Of a stretch of DNA of 64,000 nucleotides, positions 12,640 through 24,299 are shown piece by piece. The notes beneath the pieces were generated by a model. That model was not told where the DNA came from. It ran no database searches and saw nothing but the letters and a program-made list of their open reading frames with translations. The stretch spans positions 123,270,993 through 123,334,992 of the forward strand of contig CM060912.1 of the NCBI GenBank assembly GCA_030737875.1, in the 5' to 3' direction. Made by a program: the position numbers and the translations under genes. The DNA comes from Allium sativum. Lineage: Eukaryota > Streptophyta > Magnoliopsida > Asparagales > Amaryllidaceae. Position 1 is the first letter of the stretch; the number at the start of each line of letters is the position of its first letter.

Positions 12640-13030
12640 AAACGAATTGAATTTAAATTAAATAGAAAACAAATTTGATTTGAATTGAATAGAAAACCAA
12701 ATTTGAATTGAATCGAATAGAAAACAAATTTGATTTGAATTGAATAGAAAACCAAATTGAATTCAAATTGAATAGAAAACAAATTTGAATTGAATCGAAT
12801 AGAAAACCAATTTGGGTTGAATCGAATAGAAAACAAATTGAATTGAATCGAATAGAAAACCAATTTGGGTTGAATCGAATAGAAAACAAATTTGAATTGA
12901 ATCGAATAGAAAACCAATTTGAATTGAATCGAATAGAAAACCAATTTGAATTGAATCGAATAGAAAACCAATTCGAAATGAATTGAATATAAAACGAATT
13001 CGAATTGAATTGAAAACAAATTGAAATGAA
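12640..13030. repeat. 26-27-bp AT-rich tandem array (copy A, 3' LTR)
   Basis: This is the counterpart of 4195-4620, with a slightly different number of units. The long open frames across it on the minus strand are repeat artefacts. Confidence 0.85.
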
Positions 13031-13670
13031 TTCAAATTGAATTGAAATTTGAATTGAATAGAAATGAATTGTAAAACGAATTTATAAGGAAAAATTCAAT
13101 TTTGATTTGAATTTAAATGGAAGTTGAAATTGTTTTTGAAACGAATTTGAAACTATTTATATAATTCGTTTTAAATAGAAATCGATGAAATATATATTAT
13201 ATATATAATATAATGGCCTGAATAGAACACGCCGCGCCGCGGCAGTTCGTGAATTTCGACCATTTATTTCGAACGGACATTACGGGAGATCCGACCGTCG
13301 GATTCTCCTAAAACCGGAACCGTTGGGTTCGTATCGAAAAGAGCTTTCTAGCGAATATTAGAAATTTAAAATCTAACGGTTGGATTTGGAGATACGTCCA
13401 AATCAAATTTGAAAAAGGTCGTTGTAAGTGCAGTTCGATGGCCGTTGATGGAAATCGACCATACGGGCCTTGATAAAATTATTAAAAATAGTAATAATTA
13501 GTGTAAAATCATAAGAAATGATTTGGGAAAAATTGGGATGAAAAACTCCATATTTGAAAAGATAAAAATAGGTTTTTATCGAAATGAACTAGTTTTGAAC
13601 TGAAATTAAAACCCATTTATTTTTAAATAAATAAACTGGATTTGAAATGGTTTAAATAGAATTGATTCAT

Positions 13671-13784
13671 GGGTTTATCATGAACTGTGTTTTAAATAAC
13701 ACTAGTTCTTTAACCCGATAATAAATAGAATGTGATTTGGATTTATCGTGAATTGTGTTTTAAACGACACTAGTTCTTTAACCC
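13671..13784 (+). other. Two 46-nt stem-loops (copy A, 3' LTR)
   Basis: Stem-loops lie at 13671-13716 and 13739-13784. They have the same fold as the 5' LTR pair, with the first carrying a loop-side change (tatca for tatcg) that leaves the stems intact. Confidence 0.7.
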
Positions 13785-15243
13785 AGTAAAAGGAGTTTTA
13801 TTGAATCTGCAATTAGATTGAAAAGTGAATTGATAATTTAAATTATCAAATTTGGCAAATGTGCGAGAATGAAGTATCACCAATTTTGCTCCAAGGCGAT
13901 AGTTAAATCTTTAATCAGATTTGAACGTGAAATGGTAATTAATTTTACCGATAACACTGTGGTGTTAGATGTGGAGTATTACCAGTTTTGCCTCATGGGA
14001 TGAATAGGTTGGGACTGGAAAATAAAATAAATAATTATTTCGGTATGGTTCGCTAATCTCGACTAGTTTGGAAAACCATAATTTGGTTTTGAAATGACAT
14101 CCAAAGGAAGATTATAGAATAAATTTAGAAGAATTTATCTTGGATAAAATTAATGGGAACCTTTGTGGTTGTTGGAATGAGGCGTATGTTGTGTTTGTGT
14201 AACATTTGTTTTTAATATACGCGGGTTGTCGAAAAGGCCGGGTTTATACCCATTCTGAATAACCGATTCGACGATATGTCGAAGATGAAGACGGTGTTTG
14301 AAGACCGGAAGTCTTCACAACGTTTGGGTGATTACTGATGATCTTGATTGGGCTGTACACCCAAGATGAGGGAATCAGTTAGTGGTCATCCAGACGTACC
14401 TGGAGATTGATGGATATGCGAGGAAAGTGCCTCCGGTTTCGTTCAGACCCAGAACGAACTTGTAAATGGATTGTGTGTCTGACATTGGATTTTATTCTGT
14501 GTTGATTGATTTCTGTTAAATATATATCTGTTTGGCGGTGGAGAATTTATTCTCTTACTTAACGCCCTTCTCCGAGACGTACGAACTTAGAGGTTATATA
14601 TCGATAGATATCAATCGCATGGCATGATTTGCCTGTGTGGCATACGGAGTTGCATGGATCAAGGCTTCTGTTGAAAAGCAAAGTCTTGTGGTTGATGATC
14701 AAAGCACAGCCTTTGTGGCGTAGCTTTGTGTATAACGTGAATTCGCGAGCCACACACCTCGGTATGAGTTAAAAACGGGATACAGACCGTTGGGAGAGCA
14801 CGACGTTTCTTTCTAGCTTTGGTGGTGTCAGTGACTTACCAGCCCTGACATTTATATACTTTTCACCTTTGTGGTTGTTGGAATGAGGCGCCTCGATTAT
14901 AGGTCTGTAAGGACCGGGAAACGTGTGTTCAGGCATAATTAATCCTCTAACGTAAGTGAGGACCGGCCCAGCCGAATCCAGGATTGCCCAGAGTGTGTAG
15001 TCCTGAGACATTTGCTAGAGTGTCTCGAACGTGGAGAGGAGCTTGCCCCTTGCCTCGACTCATGACGGAAATCCAATTTCCAATACGTGTATTTCGGCTT
15101 TATTTGTAGAGCCTAGTATGGCGACATAGTGGTATGGGGCACTTATGCCGTCTATGACTTATATTTATGATTGAAATTGTTTTGACACTATACACTTATT
15201 ATAGTATCAAATGATTTGTTTTTAAGCGTATCAAGCATGTTTG

Positions 15244-15315
15244 GCTGTTATAAGGTGAAACCCTATCCTCCGTCTTGCGTTGCATTGTGTGATGGGACCT
15301 GGGTCTTATAATAGC
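15244..15315 (+). other. Two-tier hairpin (copy A, 3' LTR)
   Basis: GCTGTTATAAG (15244-15254) pairs with CTTATAATAGC (15305-15315), and an inner CCTATC/GATGGG stem is also kept. It matches 6826-6897. Confidence 0.65.
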
Positions 15316-15831
15316 TTCATTTTTCGAAAAAGCATTGCGCTGTTTATTCTATACACTGGTATTCTTGGGAGGAAATCCGTTCCGTGATTTACGGCGTGGT
15401 CCCTTGAATTACTCTCTTTTAAAATAAAGTTTTAATAACTGTTTTAGTTCTCACACCAGCCACATGACTGACCTGGAGTTTATTGTTTTAACCTAAACTC
15501 TGGGTGCCCTTATTTCCGCACGGGCAGCTAGTAGTTTTGGTTTTGCAGATTTATATTCACAGGATCCTGGTTCACAGCTGGAACGATATCTGGAAAGCTC
15601 TGTATCCGTATATCACCTTCAGTTGTGCTTTGTATTATTTTCCGCTGCTATGTAATTTATTGTAATCTCTGATTATTATCGAATGTAATTTATTCATTTA
15701 TACTCTGTATATTCTTGTATTCTGATGGAATTGTTGTAATAACAATGAAATGTTCTTCCGTCTGCGTTCATTTGTGTGTTGTTCTCAAAGTATCCGCTTT
15801 TTCCTTCACGGGGTAGTAACGGGTCCTCACA

Positions 15832-17147
15832 ATGAAACTACGGGTCTAGAACTCAACCAAGCGTTGAAAGCTAACATTGACCTTATGTGTCAGCTTCGAG
15901 AAAGTCAATGCATATCGCCCAACTCCAACTAGCTCATAACAATCCTCGAGTGAGGCACACTGTCTCGGAAACTTCTTCCTTCGAGTCTCGGGGCCCGAAT
16001 CAACGAAGGAAGTTTAACCTTAACAACAACGTCATTGTCCTCTCTAATGCTCACACCAATGGTCACAACAATGGCAAAGAAAACAGGAACGGTGGTAGAA
16101 CCACTGTCACCTATAGCGGGAGCACACATCACCGTGATCGATCCCGACTGGTCATCAATGATGAACCGAGTCCAAGTAATCGCCCCCCTCCACGATAGAA
16201 CCCAATTGTCGCCACTTAGAACTTGGTGCCCACGCTCCCAACAGCTCAGCACGTTCAAGTCTATCAAGATCAGAATGAACGTCGTCTCGGTCAGCCTCAT
16301 CAGCCATATCAGAACTAGGCAATCGATGTTGACGATATAGAAGAGGATGATCCCAACATTCACCATAGAAGACGTCCATGAAACAGAACTCCTGAAGTTC
16401 ACTGAAACTGGAATCCCGCCAGGATATACATCCGACATATATCCCCGACATGATCTGAAGGATCATCAGAGATATGCGGGGAAACGCCAATGACTCGTGG
16501 GGGACCCACCTGAGGCGTAACCCATTTACAAGAGCCATCCATGAAGCTGAGTGGCCTCGACGCTTTAATACGCCGCAGATGATGCTATATGACGGCATGA
16601 CCATTCCATGCACTTTCCAAAACCACTACGAATGGCAAATGGACTCCAGTCGAGCCACCGACGCTGTCAAGTTCAAATGCTTCCCAGTCGCCTTGGATGG
16701 CACGACTTTACTTTGGTTCTGTCATCTTCTTCTCCATTCTATCAATACCTTTGGCCAGCTAGCCATGGAATTGGTCAGACAGTTCAGGATGCACGTTCCA
16801 ACTCCAAAGAATACACTTACTCTGTCCAACTTATACCAGGGTCCTGCATAATCCCTCAAAAGTTACCTCGAGCGATTCAACATCGCCCTCGCCGAGGTTG
16901 ATGATCCGAAACCTCGCACTATGCTGTTCCAACTAGCCAAAGGTGTCCTCCCAACCTCCGAGTTCGGAGCCTAGATAGATAGAAAGCAGCCCAAGAATTT
17001 AGAGGATTTTTACGAAAAAGTGGGGAAGTTCTTGTGCCAAGAGGAAGCTAGGCGTAACAGAGCTTCACAGGCCAACCACTCCAACAACCCACATGACGCA
17101 CTACCAACGACAGTGTCAAGCGAAAATAGATCGGGGAATCTTCCGAC
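15832..17147 (+). pseudogene. gag: gypsy gag, degraded
   Basis: The left end starts inside the protein, directly against copy A's LTR end, in a frame reading ETTGLELNQALKANIDL. After several frame changes, a recognisable Retrotrans_gag core runs from about 16500 to 17080. It has PFTRAIHEAEWPRRFNTP, then YDGMTIPCTFQNHYEW, DAVKFKCFPVALDG, WFCHLLLHSI, SLKSYLERFN and FYEKVGKFLCQEE. Stops at 16850 (TAA) and 16973 (TAG) break the core, and other stops precede it. Gag normally forms the virus-like particle. Not functional. Confidence 0.85.
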
Positions 17148-18259
17148 ATGGGTAAGGGAACAATACCCTACAAGACGAAGCTAAACCCTGGCAAACAAGG
17201 CAGTCGCCACCATAATCCTACTCCGTTGGACCCCAAGAAGCACGGCCGCTATCAAAATTACAGGAACTACACTCCGCTGAATCGTGACATGGAGACCATT
17301 TATTTAGAAACCTGCAACACTCTCCAATACAAGAAGCCTAACACGAGGGAATCTACCGACCGCGAGAACTCCGGCAAGTACTGCAGGTTCCATGATATGT
17401 ATGGGCACAACACCAAAAATTACCGTCATCACAAGGATGCAATCGAAAAAATCATATGCAAGAAACACCTAGAGAAGTATGTTCAGGATCCTGCTCCTCC
17501 CGAGGAGGCTATGGGCCTTCCAACGCCCACACTTCCTGCTCCAGTAAATGCGCCTCCAGGGCCGTCTAACCCAAGGTCACGTGGCATCGTGATCAATACT
17601 ATCTGTGGCGGGATTCATCCCACACACGACAGCTTCCGCAAAATGGAGGAGTACACCAACTCTATAAAGCATGCCACATTTGAAGCTTGTTCCGCCCCCG
17701 ATGAATTAGTCCCAGCCAAACATCAGAACACAATGCGGGACGATATCATATTCCGTGAGGAGTCCACGGGAATCGAGATCCGAACCATAGACCCTCTCAT
17801 TATCTCTGCTCAAATTGGCCCAGATTTCGTCCGTAGGATCCTCATTGACTCAGGAATCTCGGTCAATATCATATTCAAGGTGGCCTACAACCAAATGAAA
17901 TTGAAGTCCAATGACTTGAGACCCTACCATGCAATGATCCACAGATTTAATGGATCCAACAATCACCTAATGGGCATGATCGATCTATCCGTAAAACTTA
18001 GAGAAAGGGATCAAAGCCGAGTCTGCATCCTCAACTTTGTGGTCATTAATGTTATCTCTCCATACAACACTCTCTTGGGACGGCCTTTCCTCATAGAATT
18101 CCAGATCTGTCTATCACCATAGTCTCTACTAATGAATTTCCCGACAAATAATGGGATCGGTACCGTCAAAGGCGATCAAGCCACAGCCAGAGATTGCTAC
18201 CTCATAGAGTGGAGGAACACGCGCAATAAGGACAAAGGAAAGAACGTGCCTCCACCTTC
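17148..18259 (+). pseudogene. gypsy gag C-terminus and aspartic protease, degraded
   Basis: An open frame of 324 codons (17148-18122) starts in the gag tail. The nucleocapsid-like motif YCRFHDMYGHNTKNYRH keeps C, H and H, but the last expected Cys is Tyr, so zinc binding is probably lost. The protease centres on LIDSGISVNIIF (the DSG at about 17847), followed by YHAMIHRFNG and NTLLGRPFL, which match retropepsins of Tat elements. A stop at 18120 breaks the frame, but typical text (NNGIGTVKGDQATARDCYL) continues to 18259, where the copia element is inserted. It would have processed the Gag-Pol polyprotein. Confidence 0.85.
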
Positions 18260-19406
18260 TGTTGAGTCAAGAATTTTATGGAGTTTTGATTTCTGATAAA
18301 GGAAAAAGCCGTGATCGATAAAAAGAAGATATTTATTGGTTTGAAGAGGTACAAACAACTGCATATGGTATTCTAGATTGGAGGTTGATTATTTGGTGTT
18401 TTAATAGTGTTGTTTACGTTAAAATCTATCCTCAAATAATCTCACACCTCGAAATTATCGATATATATACAAATATATATGTGTGCACACTGATTGTGCA
18501 ACCTGGGTAAAACCGGTCAACCGCCCATATTTTGACATGTCGATCGTTTCTACCCAGAACTCACAATAAACGTGTACATATGAATATAACGTATATATAT
18601 ATTCAAATTCCTGTCTATCGGTTCTTTTTGACCTATTGACCGTTTTCTTCTAGAAAGCAACCTTTTGAAAAGACACTTCCTTTCATCAATGGTTGCATCT
18701 CCTTCTCTTCACCAATAATCATGGCCATTGTTCTTTAGTCTTCACAAAGGATTACAACTAGTTATTCTCTATATAAACACCATAAGATCATCATTCCATT
18801 TAACGAATTTGACTTGATTACTATCTCTATTTTCTTGATCTCATTCTCAAGCGCTCAATTGCTCATATTCAATAATATATCGTTTGAATCCTAGAATCTA
18901 TTTAATATTCTTTTGATTCAATACGATATCCACTTCCAAATCTTCATATACACAAATATTCTATTTGAGGATAAGACTATAGGAAGGTTATACTACAAGT
19001 GACAAATTCGTGTTATCAAGAACACATACTGTCAACAACAATTGTATTCGTCTTAGTTGAAGTCCTTGGTCTTGTAAGATGCACGTGTTGAAGTCCTCGG
19101 TGTTGTTAGAGGCGTGAAATCCCGTCCGTCTGCTTGGGTGTTGTAAACCTGTTCCTCCGGGTGAAGCGACGTGGTTGTTAGTGAAAATCTAGATAGAAGT
19201 CTGGGACTGGACATAGGACAATGCTCCGAACCAGTATAAAATTCTCTAGTGTGATTTTTCTATTTTACTGCATTTACTGTTACATATCTATGATTAGCTG
19301 ATATTTATATCATCTTATATTTTCTTTTATAACTGTTGTATATTTGTATGTTATACACCATATTACACGATCCATGTGTACTGTGTTAGTACGTACACAA
19401 TCTTCA
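18260..19406 (+). repeat. 5' LTR of copia element (1147 bp)
   Basis: It begins TGTTGAGTCAAG and ends AATCTTCA, followed two bases later by the primer-binding site. It differs from the 3' LTR at several percent of sites by eye. A TATA box (TATATAAAC) lies at 18770-18778. Confidence 0.92.
18770..18778 (+). promoter_or_regulatory. TATA box in copia 5' LTR
   Basis: TATATAAAC sits mid-LTR in gttattctctatataaacac and is preserved in the 3' LTR at 42497-42505. It is the likely core promoter for the element transcript. Confidence 0.65.
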
Positions 19407-19408
19407 TT

Positions 19409-19420
19409 TGGTATCAGAGC
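19409..19420 (+). other. Primer-binding site (copia element)
   Basis: TGGTATCAGAGC, complementary to the tRNA-Met 3' end, lies two bases after the 5' LTR. Confidence 0.92.
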
Positions 19421-19468
19421 ACGGTCATCGTATAACTGTAACACGGTTATTTGATATATTCTAGTAAT

Positions 19469-19771
19469 ATGGCAAATAACACAAGTACCAGTACTTTCAC
19501 TCAAAACACCACCCACACGGAAGTTCAATTGACACAAAGGCCTCCATTCTTCAATGGTCTCAACTATAGCTATTTGGAAGCACGTATGTCATTCTTTATG
19601 CAGTCAAATAGCTATGATGCCTGGACTGTTACTCAAAAAGAAATAGTGAATCCAACAATTGATTATTCAGAATGGACACTGGTTGAGAAAACAGCAGCAG
19701 CTATAAATGCAAAAGCAATGAACATGTTGTTTTGTGCACTAGACCAAAACGAATATAACCGTGTTAGTATC
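19469..19771 (+). pseudogene. gag: copia gag, N-terminal part (interrupted by copy B)
   Basis: The frame starts at the ATG at 19469 (MANNTSTSTFTQ). It continues through RPPFFNGLNYSYLEARMSFF, YDAWTVTQKE and ALDQNEYNRVSI, typical of the UBN2-type copia Gag head in which a substrate-like 'F.G.NY..W' segment begins the protein. It is cut after codon 101 by copy B and resumes at 34717. The duplicated GTATC flanks the insertion. Confidence 0.88.
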
Positions 19772-20670
19772 TGTAACAACCCGTAAAATCTGGGCCAGTT
19801 TAAAATTTTTATTTTGGCGATTATAGCGAATTTTGAATATTTAAAATAGATTATTTTAAATATAATCGACGAGAAATTTATTTTGAATATAACCGAACGT
19901 ATATATTATACGCGTCGTCGTTAGAATATAAATATTTATATATAATTATAAATAGAATTGAAAATGGCGCGGTAGTTCGATAATTCGATTTCAAACTTCA
20001 ATTTGATTGTACCGGGTGCAAAACAATCCGGATTTTAGTGAAACCAAAAATAATGGAATCTAATAGTGAATATCTTTCCAACGAATCCGAAAAATCCAAA
20101 GTTCGTAGCGGGAATCAAAAGATATGTCCAGTTGAAAATTCTGAATAGTCGCTATGGAATTCAGGCCCTTAAAAATGGACATTTTGCAAACGACCTCGGA
20201 TTTCGACGAAACCAGTTTTGTTGGGTCCGTGATGTTAAATTATTGCTAGGTTTCAAATTTCATAATTTTTCAAATCAATATGTGAGCGTGGCAAAAGAAA
20301 ACGCGTTTGACCAGTTTCAGTTGATTTTAATCGACTGGAAATTGGCTATTTTTCAAACGGTCTCAGAATTCGACGAAACTAGTTTTGTTAGGACCGTATC
20401 GTCAATACGAAGCTAGAAAATATTTTTCTGGAATTTTTAAAGTTCGTATGTGACCCCGGTAATTTGAAATGTACGTTTAAAACTGAAATTAAATGTTTTA
20501 TACTTTAATTTGAAGAATAACTGACTGTAACAGACGAATGGGCTCACGAAACATATTCCATTGTGTTCGGAATGGGGGTATTTAGCTAGGGACGACAGTC
20601 GTTGGGTCTCGTTAGGTGTTCGAATTAAAAGTCAACATTTAGGGTTGAAAATAAAATAAATAAAATAATA

Positions 20671-20680
20671 TATATATAAA
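20671..20680 (+). promoter_or_regulatory. TATA box in copy B 5' LTR
   Basis: TATATATAAA lies about 900 bp into the LTR, shortly before a pyrimidine-rich tract and the GC-rich leader. If this is the core promoter, U3 is about 0.9 kb and R plus U5 about 6 kb, so nearly all of the LTR would be transcribed at the 5' end. The 3' LTR counterpart is at 28644-28653. Confidence 0.5.
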
Positions 20681-20739
20681 AGATATAAACCCCCCCCCCC
20701 TTTTCTCGTTTACTTTCAGAAAGAAAAAAAAAACAAACG

Positions 20740-21130
20740 AGATCGACGCCACCAACGTTCAGCCCCACCGCCGCTCAACCTGCCGTGACCCCCCCCCCCC
20801 CCCACTTCCGTTCTTCTCCTCGTTCTCCAGCTCCCTCCCTCCTCCGCCTCGACCTAGCCCAGACGCAGTCAACCGACGCCCCCAAACCCATAACCGTCGC
20901 CACCAGATCGACGCCCTCCCACCGCCGCAGAGCTCCGGCTATCCCCATCTCGCACCGGCGCCCCTCTCCTCCTTTCCCCCTTCCTATTTCAAACCCTAGC
21001 CCACATGGAAGAAGACCCGCCCGCCTCAGACCACCATGACTGCAATTGCAGCACTCTACAGCCCTGGCGTGCCTCTGACCGCCACCAATGATCAACATGA
21101 ACCCTCCTCCCCCTTCAAGCAGCGGATGTG
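20740..21130 (+). promoter_or_regulatory. GC-rich leader with donor-like GTGAGT (copy B, 5' LTR)
   Basis: A C-rich island with a poly-C run near 20789-20802 contains a telo-box-like AAACCCTAG (about 20991), common in plant gene promoters and leaders. It ends at gtgagtttt (21128). Short frames from local ATGs are not conserved with copy A. The island could be an ancient captured host leader or simply the LTR's own R region; I cannot tell which. Confidence 0.4.
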
Positions 21131-21370
21131 AGTTTTCATTATATTTTCCTGTATAAAAATTCAATTTTTTTATTCGTTTATCTCTAATATAAAAAGGCGA
21201 TCTCTATTCGAATAAAATAAATAGTAAGGATTTGATTTTTAAACGGTGAAAGACGAAATTTTTATATGATAAGTATGGTTTTTATAGGATGATAGAATAT
21301 AATTAAAAATATGATTTTTGCTTTCGTGAAGTTCGAATTTTTAATATCTAAAAGTTTGGATTTTCTTTTT

Positions 21371-21470
21371 ATTAGGAAAGGCGAAAACTTTTTATTAGGA
21401 AAGGCGAAAACTTTTTATTAGGAAAGGCGAAAACTTTTCATTAGGAAAGGCGAAAACTTTATATTTGAAA
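21371..21470 (+). repeat. 23-bp tandem array, 4 units (copy B, 5' LTR)
   Basis: Units of attaggaaaggcgaaaact repeat with a 23-bp period. The 3' LTR has five units (about 29346-29462), so the two LTRs have already diverged by one unit since insertion. Confidence 0.85.
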
Positions 21471-21533
21471 AGGTGGAATCTTTGTTTTTATAAAGGCGAA
21501 GTCTATATTTTTAAAATGGAATTTTTATTGATA

Positions 21534-21780
21534 CGGCTTCGAATTAAAAATATGATTTTTATATGTTGAACTTCGAATTAAAAATATGATTTTTATATGT
21601 TGAACTTCGAATTAAAAATATGATTTTTATATGTTGAACTTCGAATTAAAAATATGATTTTTATATGTTGAACTTCGAATTAAAAATATGATTTTTATAC
21701 GTTGAACATCGAATTAAAAATATGATTTTTATATGTTGAACTTCGAAATAAAAATATGATTTTTATATATTGAATAACGA
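21534..21780 (+). repeat. 34-bp tandem array, about 7 units (copy B, 5' LTR)
   Basis: Units of cttcgaattaaaaatatgat followed by ttttatatgttgaa repeat with a 34-bp period. The 3' LTR copy is at about 29527-29775. Confidence 0.88.
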
Positions 21781-22859
21781 AGTAAAAATTCGATTTTTGC
21801 ATATGTAGTGAATACGGGCAACGAAGGTGACAAAAAGGCGAAACAACGAGGACTTCTGCAAATGAAGAGCCATGGAGCTAGGATAGCTATAAGTGAGAAT
21901 TTCTCACCTTTCTATTTCTTTTCTAGTTATATATTTATACTAGGATGCAGACGGTGCTTAGTAGCACCCGACACAACCGTCCACAGACCATGGACTTGTT
22001 TGTTTGACTGTTTGGTGATTGATTGCGATATTGGTTTGAATGTGGTTTGTGGTGTGAAAAATCGAATCGATAAATTGGTTAGGATTAGACGTGCGCCGTT
22101 ATAAGGCGTAGGAGTAAGGCTAGGTTAGACCCTTACTCCAAATTTTGTGGTTTGCAAAATGAAATTGATTTGATTGATGAGTGAATGGCGTGGGCCTTCA
22201 CTAGACCGGGGATAAGGCTAGGCCTCGTCCCGTTTCTAGTATCGTGCCGTTATGCCGCCGAAATTTTCTAAAATATGTTAGAAAAATAAAAATATCATTT
22301 TATTGTGTAAATGAATTGAATAGAAATTCATAGGTTGAAATAAAATGTTTTATCGTTAAAAATATAATTTTTAACGTGAATGTGAATAAATGAATAGTTA
22401 TAAACAAATCGGCCGATTTGTTTGTATATACACTGATTTGACTGATATTGATTGGGTCGATAAATTTTACACATCGCCCAACTGCACAACTAAAATCTGT
22501 GTTTGATTGTTTGAAACCCTACACGGGTGTTGGGATGAAATTTGAAGTTCACTCATCCTGATTGATTAAATATGTCGATCGATTGATTGACAGGCTGTTA
22601 TAAGCGTTAGATATCTATATTTGATGCTTATACAGTGTAGTGCACTTTGGTTGATGGTTGATTATTTTTCAATGCTATTATACATGTGTTGTATGAAAAT
22701 CCATATAATTAACTTTATATGGTAATTGATTGGGCCTCATTCCAGTTTAGAAATAGAGATATTTGAAATAGAAATATTTGAAATAGAATATTTGAAAATA
22801 GAAATTTATGAAGTCCTGTTGATTAGTTCGACGCCATTTTGACGTGAACGATATTTATA

Positions 22860-23410
22860 TCGATTTTAAATGATTTCGAAATGAATTGAATTGAAAACGA
22901 TTTCGAAATGAATTGAATTGAAAACGAATTCAAATTGAATTGAAAGTGATTTCGAAGTGAATTAAATTGAAAGTGATTTCGAAGTGAATTGAATTGAAAG
23001 TGATTTCGAAATGAATTGAATTGAAAACGAATTCAAAATGAATTGAATTGAAAACGAATTCAAAGTGAATTGAATTGAAAACGATTTCGAAATGAATTGA
23101 ATTGAAAACGATTTCGAAATGAATTGAATTGAAAACGAATTCAAATTGAATTGAAAGTGATTTCGAAATGAATTGAATTGAAAACGAATTCAAAATGAAT
23201 TGAATTGAAAACGATTTCGAAATGAATTGAATTGAAAACGAATTCAAATTGAATTGAAAGTGATTTCGAAATGAATTGAATTGAAAACGAATTCAAAATG
23301 AATTGAATTGAAAACGAATTCAAAGTGAATTGAATTGAAAACGATTTCGAAATGAATTGAATTGAAAACGATTTCGAAATGAATTGAATTGAAAACGAAT
23401 TCAAATTGAA
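22860..23410. repeat. 27-bp AT-rich tandem array (copy B, 5' LTR)
   Basis: Units such as aaaacgatttcgaaatgaat with tgaattg repeat about twenty times in two or three variants. Minus-strand open frames (SIQFISKSF-type) across it are artefacts of the unit length. The 3' LTR array is at about 30850-31395. Confidence 0.88.
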
Positions 23411-24299
23411 TTGAAAGCAAATTGAAATGAATTCAAATTGAATTGAAATTTGAATTGAATAGAAATGAATTTTGAAACGAATTTATAAAGAAGAATTCAA
23501 TTTTGCTTTGAATTGAAATGGAAGTTGAAATAGATTTTGAAACGAATTTAAAACTATTTATATAATTCGTTTTAAATAGAAATCGACGAAGTATATATTA
23601 TATATATTATATATATAATATAATGGCCTGAATAGAACGCGCCGCGCCGCGGCAGTTCGTGAATTTCGACCATTTATTTCAAACGGACATTGCGGGAGAT
23701 CCGACCGTCGGATTCTCCTAAAACCGGAACCGTTGGGTTCGTATCGAAAAGAGCTTTCTAATGAATGTTAGAAATTTGAAATCTAACGGTTGGATTTGGA
23801 GATACGTCCAAATCAAATTCGAAAAAGGTCGCTGTAAGTGCAGTTCGATGGCCGTTAATGGAAATCGACTGTACGGGCCTTGATAAAATTATTAAAAATA
23901 GTAATAATTTGTGTAAAATCATAAGAAATGATTTAGAAAGAATTGGGATGAAAAACTCCATATTTGAAAAGATAAAAATAGATTTTTATCGAAATGAACT
24001 GGTTTTGAACTAGAATTATAATTCTATTTATTTTTAAATAAATAAATTGAATTTAAAAAGGGTTTTAAAAATAACCAGAATATCCAATGATTGCATTGGA
24101 GTGGATTTGAATCGAAATTGTCTTCGGAATATTTCGATGTTGGATTTCGTGATTGTACAAATGTTGTTATGGAAATTTGAAAGATATATATATATATCGT
24201 TATTTCCAATGCGATATTTGTTAGTCGTAGAATTTGATATTGAATATAAGCCGATATATTTTCTATTCAGAGCCTTGTATTGAATATCAAATGTGATTT

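Larger units (their letters stand above)
3752..15831 (+). mobile_element. Giant-LTR element, copy A
   Basis: This plus-strand element has a truncated 5' LTR (3752-7413), an internal region of 1039 bp (7414-8452) and a complete 3' LTR of 7379 bp (8453-15831). The LTR runs TGTAATAACCC to CCTCACA. A tRNA-Met-type primer-binding site directly follows the 5' LTR, and a polypurine tract directly precedes the 3' LTR. The internal region has no gag or pol. The 5' LTR is missing its left part because copy C is inserted in it. The element interrupts a gypsy gag frame at 15832; its left target duplication lies outside the window. A and B are clearly related along their whole length but differ in tandem arrays and in many substitutions, so they are separate subfamilies. 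Confidence 0.85.
8453..15831 (+). repeat. 3' LTR of copy A, complete (7379 bp)
   Basis: The LTR begins TGTAATAACCC at 8453 and ends CCTCACA at 15831. The order within is: U3-like start, GC-rich leader (9440-9838), donor-like GTGAGT, 34-bp array (10251-10400), 97-bp array (11284-12410), 27-bp array (12640-13030), stem-loops (13671-13784), two-tier hairpin (15244-15315), and a conserved end region. No protein-coding gene is supported anywhere in it. Confidence 0.9.

Noticed and set aside
15929..16613. Minus-strand frames of 152-169 codons opposite gypsy gag.
   Set aside because: They are shadows of the degraded gag on the plus strand, which has clear family motifs.
20066..20416. A 116-codon frame present in both LTRs of copy B (20066 and 28039), with a related 94-codon frame in copy A (8814-9098).
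   Set aside because: It spans repeated tcgacgaaact blocks within U3, upstream of the putative TATA box. The A version is shorter at its start, and the product has no recognisable family. Worth a dN/dS check, but not supported as a gene.
20785..21164. Pro/Arg-rich frames on both strands of the GC-rich leader (also 9450-9842 and 28688-29140) as coding genes.
   Set aside because: Frames are low complexity, open on both strands because of GC bias, and not conserved between copies A and B.
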